Shown: piece by piece, positions 10,536 to 21,353 of the stretch
Numbering within the stretch: the stretch's first letter is position 1
How the letters are laid out: every line of letters starts with the position of its first letter
Assembly (NCBI GenBank): GCA_947069175.1
Contig: CAMTDV010000013.1
Location: forward strand, 53,450,610-53,514,609
DNA from: Scalesia atractyloides
Taxonomy: Eukaryota > Streptophyta > Magnoliopsida > Asterales > Asteraceae
Length of the DNA stretch: 64,000 nucleotides
Direction of reading: 5' to 3'
The notes under the pieces: generated by a model
What the model was told of the DNA's origin: nothing
The model's input: only the letters and a program-made list of their open reading frames with translations
The model's database searches: none
Translations under genes and position numbers: made by a program

Positions 10536-12226
10536 TGATGGTTGTTTTTCACACTCGAAATGTGTGGTTATGTTTTATTCATATTCGGCTCTAGGTTACC
10601 CAATAAGTTATGTGTATGTTACAAGTAATTACACGATAAATTTTTTTTATTTGATTCATTCTACCGGGATACATTGCATGTGTGTGGCTTCTATGTCGTG
10701 TGAATCTTTCAACGGTCAAGTAAAGAGTCTGTTCATATAAGCTAAAGGATCAACTTAACTTGTGACCCACCATGTAACTAACTCCCTAAAACTCGAATGT
10801 AATTCATTTCAAGCTAGTTGGTTCATATAAACATTCATGATGAGTTTGAACTGAAGGTATGGATGTTCATAAACCGTTAAAATCGCTTATAAGTTAAAAC
10901 TAGACAAATCAATGGCCGCTTGAAACAGACCTATAAATCAAATTGGCTCTTTAGCCCGTATTATTTCCCTATTTTTGAAATGTAATGCATATAAATTTTG
11001 GAATTAATTAAATGCATGGTCCTGGTGATTATAGGTGTTCATTATTTGAATCTGACTCGTGATTAGAGGTGTTCATTATTTGAATCTGACTCGAATAACC
11101 TGAAGTATTCGAATCAAACTGAATTTGAATTTCATTCGAATCGTGTACTTCTCCGAACTCTATTTTGAATTCAGGTTTCAAATTGAATATGCATTTAGGG
11201 ATCTCAAACTGGTTTATTCGTTTCTTATTTGTATTCAGTTTTCAAATTTTCATATTCGAATGTCCCAATAGACTCTTTTAATTGTAGTATGTCTTTATTA
11301 CAATTTCGGTCCTAAGCATTTTGAAAATGTCAGGCTTGATCTCATACCTACCTAGACACATTTGGTCCTTAGCACTAAGAGTATCTCCAACTCCATACTA
11401 TCGGTCCTTGGTAAAAGTTTGTTTGGTTTACAGAATTAACTAGAGTTTGAATTTGTGAAGGAATATTTTATGTATGTTAAGTTTATTCACTTTTTTTTAT
11501 TAAATTCATTAAAAATAATCTGAATGTTAAAATGAAATGATCCGAATGGAACATATATGAAATTACGTTATTATTTGGTGATTATTATAAAAAATAATAT
11601 AAAAATCAAGAAAAAACTAATGTTTTTCCATAATTATTATGGTTATTCAACTTGAACGCATATATAGAACTTCATAACAATTTAACGCTATTACAAGATG
11701 AGGGCCATCTTATGTACTACATTCAAAATACTGCGTATAAGTGTATTATATGGTTTTTGGTAGTTAAACATATTTTTTGGTTCTACTTTGAACACTACAT
11801 GTGAGTAACTTTATTGAAACAATATTAGCATTAGTTATCAGTTTTATCTAATGTGAAATTCAAATCAATCAAATAAAAAGAAATGTTTGGCTTTAAAAAA
11901 CAAATAAAAAGAAGTAGAATTTGAATAAACGCCTTTAGTCCCTTTAGATACAGATACTAACATACACTTATATTTCGAATAAACACCTTGGACCACTCCC
12001 CTCCTTCATTAGCATAAAATTCTAGTTTCAAAATTCATCTAAAGACCACAAAATCAAAGTAAACAGCTGTTAAAAGGCCACAAAATCTTTTACCATCTTA
12101 AAACCTCATGAGTTCAAATTGAAAACACATAAAGTAGCATCGTAAACCCCAACTACTAATCTTCACATCACCCTTTATGAAAAATGCACGATAATTCGAA
12201 CAAAAGCACATGACAACCAAAATAAG
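10536..12226. other. Intergenic between convergent genes
   Basis: This holds the 3' ends of FLX-like (+) and prefoldin 2 (-). At 11030-11290 there is a decayed repeat with a short duplication (GTGTTCATTATTTGAATCTGACTCG twice, about 11034 and 11068) and TTCGAATC-type words. The remainder is AT-rich with no other gene seen. Confidence 0.5.
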
Positions 12227-12667
12227 TTACGTGTTTGCAGGACCCACAAGAACCCCTTGCGCGGATCCTTCTTTCTTGCTATTATCATCCATGGATTCCC
12301 TGTCATTTTTTCTGATCCGAATCTTGTACTTTGACTCAAAATCAGTCAACTCTTTCTTCTTCCTCTCCAAAGCTTCGTTAAGTCGAGCAATCACAACTTC
12401 AATTCCTTCCTTGTTTTGTTGAACAGCTGGCAAAACTTCTTTGATTGTTCTTTCGACCAGCACGCCACCAATCATTCTGTAGCAACGGCGTGCAGGATCA
12501 AGCGGCTGTATGGCATTAATGACCAATGAGTGCTCACTTGCTTCCATTTCAAGTTCCGTGATTTTGGAGTAAATATTATTCATTTCGGTTCTTATGCTGC
12601 CGTATTTGGCTGCAATTTCTTGCTCGTTGATTGGTTCCCTGTTCTCACTTCCAGATATACCAGCCAT
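12227..12667 (-). CDS. PFD2: Prefoldin subunit 2
   Basis: An uninterrupted 146-residue frame matches beta-type prefoldin subunit 2 in length and layout. There is an N-terminal helix (EQEIAAKYGSIRTEMNNIYSKI), a linker with the conserved turn INAIQPLDPARRCYRMIGG and GVLVERTIKEVLP, and a C-terminal helix (IARLNEALERKKKELTDFESKY), followed by a polar tail. Prefoldin is a cytosolic hexamer that passes nascent tubulin and actin to the CCT chaperonin; in plants it also has nuclear roles linked to DELLA proteins. The start codon lies 4 nt after a good 3' splice site (TGATTTCAG on the minus strand), so the CDS is one exon preceded by a spliced leader. It is intact. Confidence 0.95.
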   Translation of the reverse strand: MAGISGSENREPINEQEIAAKYGSIRTEMNNIYSKITELEMEASEHSLVINAIQPLDPARRCYRMIGGVLVERTIKEVLPAVQQNKEGIEVVIARLNEALERKKKELTDFESKYKIRIRKNDRESMDDNSKKEGSAQGVLVGPANT

Positions 12668-12671
12668 GATG

Positions 12672-15600
12672 CTGAAATCAGAATAACAATTTACATGTTA
12701 GATCTCATTCTATGTTGTTCTAATCAAACGGGTCAATTCAGGCCATTTTGAAGACAGGCAAATGGGGTAGTGTTGGACATTGGGTCAAGATGACCTGCTG
12801 ATTTTTCTCTCTTCTATTTTATTTTATAATAACAACATATTAAACTAATTAAAGCATCTAGAGTTTGCAAATTAGTGGAGTATTCAATACAAAACTATAA
12901 ATAATGTGAGAACCACACTCTTGTGTATTTATCTAAGATTCTAGCATGACTAATAGAATACACCATGGTTATGTGAACATACTTGAATCGATATTTGCAT
13001 ATGTGAAGATAATTTTTTATGTGTATTCATATACTATAGACATCTATACACGTGTAGATTCACTATAGTTATCTGATCCATATGGGTACCAAACTTGTTA
13101 CAAGGAATTACGGAAGAGAGGAGAGAATACGGAAACCAACTAATTAGACAAAAAAATCATTTAATCTTTTACTATTATAAATTTTTCATTCAATTTTTAA
13201 CAATAGATGTATGCTACATAAAAAGGGTCAAATGGTTGGTTGAACTTTTAAAACATGGCTCGTCCAAAATTGCCTAAAATGTATTTTTCTGTTCTACTTC
13301 AAAATGTTAGATTATTATTTTGATTGTATACTTTTGTTATCATATTTGATATTTTAGCTATTTATATAATCTATGACAAAGAACAAAAAGTGTTAGCTCG
13401 TCAGCCCAAATCAATCTGGCCTGCATAGGCATATAGCCTGCCTGATCAGAGACTATAGGCACATGTTTTGCCATCACTTGATGTAATGCTTAAGACAAAC
13501 AACTCTTTTAAGAGTTTAGAAATGAATTGGAAAAACATAAACCTAAATTAAGTAAATAAAACAAGTGCAAAACACCAAAAAGCAGCACATGCATGTTTCC
13601 AAGTCAGCTGTTCAAATTTCTATCTTTTACCATGGTGTGTGCTTCTAAAGAGCAGATGAAGTAGGATCACAAATATTATCAGGATTTTCTATACTTAAGT
13701 TAGCAGTAGATTCAAATTTCAGATTCATTATATAAAATGGAGTTGAATATAATAGTATCCAGAACGTTACCTAAGAAGATCAATTACTATGAAAAGAAGT
13801 AATATAACTATAATCTATGGTAAACAACAATAATTCAAGTATTATACAGTAAATTCAAAATAATATAGAATTTACAGATCCTCTACATATACATCATTAA
13901 GAAGAGACCACTATGAGAGAAAAAAGTAGAGAACCTCTTATAGGTTGACGCCTAAGTGAAGTTTAAGTATGACAGGTACTTCATTGCAGACAAAAATAAT
14001 CAAATGGACTTCACATTTAGGGTTTTCTTATTCGATCCATTTAGACCCTCTAACAAGCATATGACCCAAATAGACCCACAACATTATAACAAAAGCCTAA
14101 ATAGACCCAAATTTGAGAACAAAATGTTAGCCCAAAACACATTGATCAAGAAATATTACACCCTTATTTATGTTAAAGTACAACTTACGATAAAGATAAT
14201 AAAATGACAAATGCTTAAGTCCAACGTTTACATAAAAATTCTAGAATCAATTACATAAACATGTGAGGATCTGACCATCCAATATTGCGTAGAAGTCAGA
14301 ATGCATGTCAATTGCCACTAAGCTATGTATTTCACAACATGAATGTACCAAATTCCAATGTTAGAACAACCATGTGACAATTACTAGAAACAGCTTCAGA
14401 TTCAACACTTACATGTCAATGAATCGAAGGAATGTTCTACTAGTATGCTATTGTTTAATCCTTTCTTGCTCTAGCAAGTAGCAACATGAACAACCTTACA
14501 CGCATAAAACTAAAAATACATGTTGGGTAGGTTTTCACCTTCAAAAATGAATACGACTTAAGTTATTTTGGATAAACTGCTAACTGAATCAAACTTTAAA
14601 AAGCTACAACCTCTGTTCCAACAAATATGCTGCCACTGATAGCAGAAACCTGGCCTCTAAGACTAAGGGTCAGATCACTCTTGCTCACAGATAACTTGAA
14701 AATAAAGTTATATACCCCATATGCATTGGGACACACAGATTCATTTTATACGATGTATGCATATATGTAAACAGGCTGGAAGCAATATATGTATCAGACA
14801 AAATTTGAAATCTGATAACCACATCCCATCCAAAAAAATGAGAAACTTCCACATCTTCCTTTGGTGAAAATTATCAGGATATAAGAATCAAGAATGTCAA
14901 AGATCAAATACATTCAAAATCTTAGAACCAAAATATCCAGCATTTAAATGAACTCTAAAACACATACATAACAATATAGTCAACTAGTAATTAAAAAAAA
15001 TGAAACATTCCTTCAACTACTTACAAAGATAAGAAACCGTTCACATGTCAAGTAGCATGCAACCAAAGATGATATAAAAACAAGTCTTTTTTGTGTAAAA
15101 AGATTTAAATTCAAACCAGTGCTGATATCAAGTGCATTGAACTGTGAGGATGCAAAATGACATCCCAACCACTATATTACAACAACAACAAAAACAAAAA
15201 TTATAAAAATAGGAAGCTACCCACACAAAAGAAGTGGTGAGAGAGTAACACGGTAAAATAGAAACATATATAACAACATACAAAAGCATATAGGCATAAA
15301 TACACAAAGACAATCACTTGCAAAGCCCCCTAAAGTGTAAATAAATCTAAGCCCCTAAGACACAACTAAGGTACTATTGTACCCTTACGCCTCCACGAAC
15401 TCCTACCTGGACCATGTCCTTGAGAGGTGCAACTGTAGTAAATCATGCCTAATCCGCTCATCACAACCACCATATTAACATTTGCAAACAACTTGATAAC
15501 ATAACACCAACATTAACCCATATAACTTAGCTTAAAGCTACTAACTTTAATCTTGCAAAATCCACAAGAACAGTTGATCTTGAAACAAACAACCAAGATA

Positions 15601-15813
15601 GAATTGCCCTTATAGATCCCATTAAATGTGAAACATAAACAACAACTTAATTAGTTATAATGCACACTTGGTTCAGTCCCAAAGATCCAAATTGTTTTAG
15701 GCATTTTATCGAACAGTTGGGCAGCATACCATGAATCTACTGAATAATCAACAGCAATGTAGTGTACATGGCATCAACTGCTAGTTATTGAAGAAAAAAA
15801 AAGAATAACTTAC
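12672..15813 (-). other. Probable 3.1 kb 5' UTR intron of PFD2
   Basis: On the minus strand a donor AGTCGCA|GTAAGTTATTC ends at 15813 and an acceptor TGATTTCAG ends at 12672, just before the ATG. The intervening 3.1 kb is AT-rich, has no coding signature and no obvious transposon with intact ends. The upstream exon (15814 to about 15895) carries AGGGTTCCTTCGTCCG, a typical leader of plant housekeeping genes. This is inferred from splice signals only. Confidence 0.7.
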
Positions 15814-15900
15814 TGCGACTTGATGGCTTGATCGACGTGAAGAATATTATATTCTGGTGATCGATATCGGACGAAGGAACCCTAAAATGTCAAGCAGTCG
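15814..15900 (-). promoter_or_regulatory. PFD2 leader exon and promoter-proximal region
   Basis: The minus strand holds the non-coding first exon, ending at a consensus donor. The true transcription start is not visible; the leader may extend to about 15900, with the promoter in 15900-16100. AGGGTT, a telo-box-like word common in plant ribosome and translation genes, lies at the 5' part. Confidence 0.45.
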
Positions 15901-16019
15901 AGTGGTTTTCGTACGTGCTCCTCCTAGTTTTGCATTTGGTAAAATTACGTAAATTTTAGGGTTTTGGGTTTTATCTCGACATAAATAGTTAGAAAAGTTT
16001 AAAAGGACGGAAAGGTGTT

Positions 16020-16330
16020 TTATCTTTGTCTCTACTCAAGAGTAGTAGTAGGTCTTGAGGCGGAATTAAAAAGATAAATATGATATGTATAAAAAAAATA
16101 AGATAATTGACATTGAAAATCTAAAACATTAAAAATACGCATAAATAAAAAAAGAAAATGATTTGACACTAGAAAATCCAAAACATCAAAAACACACATA
16201 ACCTCCTCCGACGCATATCTTCTTACCCCCTGGCCTTTAAAGGACCTTATGAGACGCGCCTCATACACGTTTTCTTACCGCCTCATTTCGAGGTGCCCGC
16301 CTGAACCGATTTTTTTAAACCATGGTTAGA
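16020..16330. repeat. Degenerate MITE with GAGGCG/CGCCTC ends
   Basis: The left side has GGTCTTGAGGCGGAATT. The right side has GAGACGCGCCTCATAC and CCGCCTCATTTCGAGGTGCC. These resemble other GGCGC-rich insertions in the window (8265-8528; 31980-32120). Ends and target duplication are not clear. Confidence 0.35.
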
Positions 16331-17040
16331 AATAATTGAGTAAAGTATGATGTTTGTTTTTAGAAAATCACAAAATTGGAATTTTGTTTAAGATGTGGTC
16401 AGTGAGTTAAACCAAATTTGGGCACGACTTGAACTTTAAACTAGTTGACCTAGCTCGAAATCTTTTTTAGCTGAAAACAAAAACTAAAACATGGTTTCTT
16501 TAGTATCTTTACAAATCGATATCTTGCGTGGCTCGACAATCTATCTCGAAACTGAAGTGGAAGGTGAGAAGTCCAACCCCATGATGAAGTTGGAGCTCCT
16601 CTTTGTGTCACTGATAAGGGTGTTATTCGTAAAATTAGAAATGTGGTTTTCTTACACCGATTTATATGGTGGTCTCATCAGCGGCGGATCTATAAATTTT
16701 TTTAATGGGTTCCTTTTAATAGATTATCACTTTTTTTTCAAATCATACAAGGTTTTCACTAATGCTCACTATTTTCTTCCAAACTAACTGAGTTTGAAAC
16801 CACAAAATGTGGCTAAATCCGCTATTGGGTCTCATAGTGGAAATATAATCTTTATATATCACTCAAACATGACATTTAAAAAGGTATGTGTATGATCCAA
16901 CCAACAAAACTCACTTTACAAATACTAAACTTTGTTGCTTTGAACTCTGAAGATGGAGTCTGTGAAATGGGAAAAACTTGAAAAGGGGTGTGAAATTTTT
17001 ATATGAAGTGAAAATATGATATGAACTTAAAACAAAATTT
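16331..17040. other. Intergenic, nothing recognised
   Basis: An open frame of 98 codons at 16491-16787 has no recognisable domain and a composition typical of AT-rich non-coding DNA. No RNA gene or clear repeat was seen. Confidence 0.4.
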
Positions 17041-18130
17041 GTGGGTTTGATCTTAGTCTAAATAGGTTTAAGTTAGGTTAAGGCTGAACTTGTTTAGCTA
17101 AACATGTCGGGTTCGTGTCAGGTTCGTGAGTTGACCCATTTATATTTTTTTTTTCAAAATATGTTTTTGTGTCATTATTTAAATTGGTTGGGTATTGTAT
17201 GCAATAATTGTATTAAAAGAGAACTTGATAGAAGATTTATAATTAATTTGTAAGTGTGTATGTACATTTTTGTTTTTTGATGTAAAGTTTTAGTTTGAAA
17301 GTATTAATACACGACAAAAATCAGGTTAAATGGGTCGTGCTCGGGTTAATTCATGAATATTCTGTCATGTTTGGGTTCATGTGTCTGACACAATTTTAAG
17401 TTCGGATTCGTATAAGATTTCGGGTTGGGTAGAAACTGCCAATCCGCAAACATGACTCATTTAGCACCCCTAACTCCAATACCAAAAAGGTATGGTGTAT
17501 GTCTACTCTCCTCATTTACTTGTTATACCCCAATACATGAGTCGAGCCGAGCCGGGGCAAACTCGGGCTCGACTCGATTATAAATCGAGTTGGCTCGGAT
17601 TTGAAACCGAACTGAAAATCTAAGCTCAGGCTTGGCTTGTTTTGCTCGATTTAAAAAAAAAATAATAAATAAAATTCAGTAGTTTAAAATAGTATTCAAT
17701 TGTTTAAAATAACATATCCAAAGTACGTTCAATCTAATACATTACAAACGAAAATCAAGTTCAACAACACAAAGTAAATTTAAATTTTCAACTAAATAGA
17801 ATATTAGTTCTTACTATGGTAATTAACTTTCATATATGTCATAGATATCAAGTTAAATTCCTAAATACATGTAAATAGTAATCATTTTTTTGTAATATAT
17901 TATAATGTATATAAAAATAAAATATATTACTAGTAAATAATTCAAGTTAAGCCGATCCGAGCTACCAAGCGAGCCAAACTAAGCCAATCCAGCCGCTACG
18001 AGCCGAGCCGAGCCGAGTTAGGCTCACTTTCTAACTGAGCTGAGGCGGCTCAACTTAGTTTTAATCCGATCCATATCGAGCGAGCTTTTTCTGAGTTAAA
18101 TCCGAGCGAAGCTCCGAGCCACAAGCTTTT
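17041..18130. repeat. Two adjacent hAT-style low-copy repeats
   Basis: At 17040-17470 the text alternates GGGTTCGTGTC/GGTTCGGATTCG words and ends TTTAGCACCCCTAAC. At 17530-18130, GAGCCGAGCC and CTCGGCTCG words occur at both ends around an AT-rich centre, as in an imperfect foldback MITE. Both are non-coding. Target duplications were not identified. Confidence 0.45.
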
Positions 18131-19190
18131 TAAAGAGCACTTTACGCCAATAAGCTATGAAATCAATCTTTTTTTGTGTTACAATATTATTACTTAGCCA
18201 ACAATAATTTGTACTTACAAAATTTAAACTGGATTTATATATTGTATCGCTTACTACTTGCAAAATTTATACTCGATTTACATATTGTATCACTAACAAG
18301 AATGTAACTTTCACTTTCGTAATTTTATTGTCTATGGCAATCCTAGTACATCATCATAAATTTAAACTCGAATTAGATTTGATTTCGCTTACAAGAATGT
18401 ATGTTTTCCGTTTCACTCAAAACAATATCATGTATGACCCACTTCACTGGTTGGTTTATATGACCAACTTTGGCCCTAACCAAACCTCATACATTTGTAC
18501 TGATTTATTGTCATATACAAACTCACCTCATACATTTTAATCCATTTGATGGAAAGACTTGCAAGTATTATATTAGACATTTTTATGTGCACCCTTTCAC
18601 CCTAAACATATTGAATTGGGTACAAATGATAGTTTAGACCACCGTTTGATAATAAACGAGCCAAGAGTTTATTTGGGAATTTTTAAGTCTATTTTAGAAA
18701 TAGAAGAGAAATTTCACCAACATTCATCATTTTCGTACTTTGATCAAATTTAATTTTAATAATCATTTTACTTAATTTTTTTTCCTATTGGTGATTATCA
18801 TAACAATCATTATATCCAAAATCATCATCTAAGTCAAAACTTGATTAATTTCATTAAAGAACACGTGTCCCTAATTATTGAAATTAGTTCTAAACTCGAT
18901 TCCGAAGATAAAGTAACGATTTTTGTTTCTGTGAGATCCATGACATAAGAGCGTTTGAAAAATCAAACACCATCTTCGTTGTGTTTATTCCATCACTTTG
19001 ATTCGTCGAATGACTACTATCGCGAAAACCAATCAGAACATTCTTTTGAATATTTAATTAAGGATCCTTGGATGTATCGCACAATATGTTTGATTAGCTT
19101 AATTCATGTGACTTTGTTTTGGTGTTTGCATATAACGACTAGCAACTCTCACATAATAATTGAGATCGAGTCTTGTATGTCTGACATGTC
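18131..19190. other. Intergenic, AT-rich
   Basis: There is a short duplicated phrase around 18185-18300 (TACTTACAAAATTTAAACT... / TACTTGCAAAATTTATACT...GATTTATATATTGTATC). No gene is recognised. Confidence 0.4.
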
Positions 19191-19405
19191 TTAAGCTTCC
19201 AATGATGTGCTAAGACTGAGTAGCATCCACAAGTTTTCATGTCTTATCTTTGTCAACTTGCATCCTTGGCTCCATAGGGTATTTCGAGGTGTTGTAGTGT
19301 ACCCGGTTTGCCTCAAGCTTATCCCATCTCTTGCTTGCTTAACCTTAATACCAACAAGATAGTACGACAATCTTGTGAAGTCAACCATTACCAACACCCA
19401 AAAAA
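19191..19405 (-). pseudogene. Copia reverse transcriptase fragment
   Basis: The minus strand first reads LSYYLVGIKVKQARDGISLRQ, the copia RT segment normally LSYYLGIEVKQ. After a frame change it continues as KYPMEPRMQVDKDKT-stop-KLVDATQS and HIIGSL, the RT/RNase H linker. Stops and a frameshift make it dead. No LTRs are attached. Confidence 0.75.
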
Positions 19406-19619
19406 TCATAACTATGACTAAATCTGTAATTTAACCCAAAACACATACATAGGCTCTCTTTTTTTCAATTTACTCATTATGTTATTGTATTTAGTACTAT
19501 AATAATACAATTATACATATAGGCAAAATATCAAATACAAATACCTTTAACGTACAAAACGTATGAATTAAATGTTTTGCTGAAAAAACGTGATTACGTT
19601 TTCGTAATTATTTACTAAT

Positions 19620-19925
19620 AGAGTAATTGTCAAAATTGCCCTACAAATTATCTTGTAGGGTGATTTTGATATTGTAAAGTAATTTTGTAAAATGATCTTG
19701 TACTTAATTTTGATCTATGTAGGGTAATTTTGTAGAGTATCATAATTACTCTACAAATGATATTGTAAGTTAATTTTGATCTTATAGGCTAATTTTGTAG
19801 AGTATCATAATTACTCTACAAATGATCTTGTATGTTAATTTTGAATTGTATGTTGTTTGATAAACTAGTAGAGTAATTTTAATATACTTGTAGAGTAATT
19901 TTGATAATTACCCTATAGGTAGAGG
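19620..19925. repeat. Degenerate tandem of TAGAGTA...TACTCTAC units
   Basis: About 67-74 bp units repeat TTTTGTAGAGTATCATAATT, ACTCTACAAATGATCTTGTA and GTTAATTTTGAT. The clearest pair starts near 19728 and 19795. TAGAGTAATT and its complement AATTACTCTA alternate, so single strands could fold. Confidence 0.65.
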
Positions 19926-20095
19926 ATCCTATAAAAAGGGCCCAAAGTGTGAAAGTGTGAGAAATATTTTGGAGATAACATGTGTCCTCAATCTAAATTA
20001 ATTCAAAAGGGTAAACAAGTAATTTCTTGTTGATTTAATTAATTGGTAACATTCCACAACTGCCACCATTATTATAGGAATATGATTTTGTAAGA

Positions 20096-20250
20096 GGTCT
20101 ACGATGGATGTACAGTGTTATATAATATTATATTGTTATGTATTATGTAACAGGTCTATGATGGATGTACAGTGTTATTAGTGTTATATATTTCTGGTAA
20201 TAGGTCTATGATGAATGTATAGTGTTATAGTGTTATTTCTGGTAGTAGAT
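20096..20250. repeat. Short tandem repeat, three units of ~50-60 bp
   Basis: AGGTCTACGATGGATGTACAG, AGGTCTATGATGGATGTACAG and AGGTCTATGATGAATGTATAG begin successive units, each followed by TGTTAT runs. Non-coding. Confidence 0.75.
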
Positions 20251-20934
20251 CATTATTTGCAATACTATGGTGTCTTATTTTACGTTCATGGTGTTTTATT
20301 TGTAAAACACGTCTTAAATCACAATACAATTAGAACACCATTGTATGAACATAGGAAAAACACCATGGACTAAAACATCCAATCGAAATGTAATTTATTT
20401 CTCGACATAAGTATAACAACATGGTACTCATATTAAAGATAAAAAAACACTCGTTATTATAGTGTAATTTTTTTTTAAAAAAAAGAGTTACCTATAAAAG
20501 TTTTGACGTTTAAAAAAGAAGGAGGAACTTGCATATGCGTTAATGTTAGTTTCTTAATTTCAATATCTTAAATTTACCTTTATACCGTTAATCTAGAAAT
20601 TAGTTATTTTAATGGTAAACACTATTGTTATCAAGATCTCAACCATTAGATTAAAGATCTAATAGTTTACCCTTACTCTATAAACACATTTTACAAAATT
20701 ACCATACAAGATCTGTAGGGTAATTTTGATAATCACTCTACGAGTAAACAACTAAAAAATACCACCATGTTTTTTTTTTACTTTTTCATACCTTTCGTAC
20801 GTTTTGTACTGTAAGACGGTTAATACCCCTTACATATAAAATTATATGAGTTAAACCCAATTACGTTAACTTTTAACTTACAGAAAAATAGAACCTTAGC
20901 CCACCGTCACTAATTAGTTACACTCATCTCACTC

Positions 20935-21353
20935 CTTCCTCTACACAAAATCACAACCAAAAACCCTTAACTGTTCAGAATCATCCAGAACAGCAACACA
21001 ACACTCCAACAACTCCTCAAAGCAAAGAACAAACAAACAAAAACCTCAATCTCTCAACAATCAACTGCTCAAAGATACCTTCAAACGGTAAGTTTCCTTT
21101 CAAATTATCTCTTACTTTACTTGCAATTCAATATATCTAAACCAGATCGAATCATACCTTGTTCATTCAATGAAAATTTCACTCACCAAGCAACACATAT
21201 ACCTAGGGTTAGGGTTTCGTTTATTGTTATGTGTTATAATCGGTTATAATCATAGCGTATTTGTTCACCGATTTCGAGTTTTCTTTTGTAATTGTTGTGT
21301 TGATTTTGGTTTCCATGGGAATTTGTGGCGGTTTCAGCAGTTTTTTACTCCAT
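20935..21353 (+). promoter_or_regulatory. E1 gene leader with 5' UTR intron
   Basis: A pyrimidine/CA-rich leader (about 20935-21087) ends at donor ACG|GTAAGT. The intron runs to GGTTTCAG or the following CAG (21337 or 21340), leaving about 13-16 nt before the ATG at 21354. The leader has no upstream ATG that I noticed in the spliced form. The transcription start is a guess from composition. Confidence 0.65.

Noticed and set aside
16491..16787. 98-codon frame
   Set aside because: AT-driven composition, no domain, no splice or promoter context.
21261..21353. Upstream ATG extension of E1 (31 extra residues)
   Set aside because: A 3' splice site lies between that ATG and MLPKKR, so the upstream ATG is in the 5' UTR intron; plant E1 proteins begin like MLxKR.
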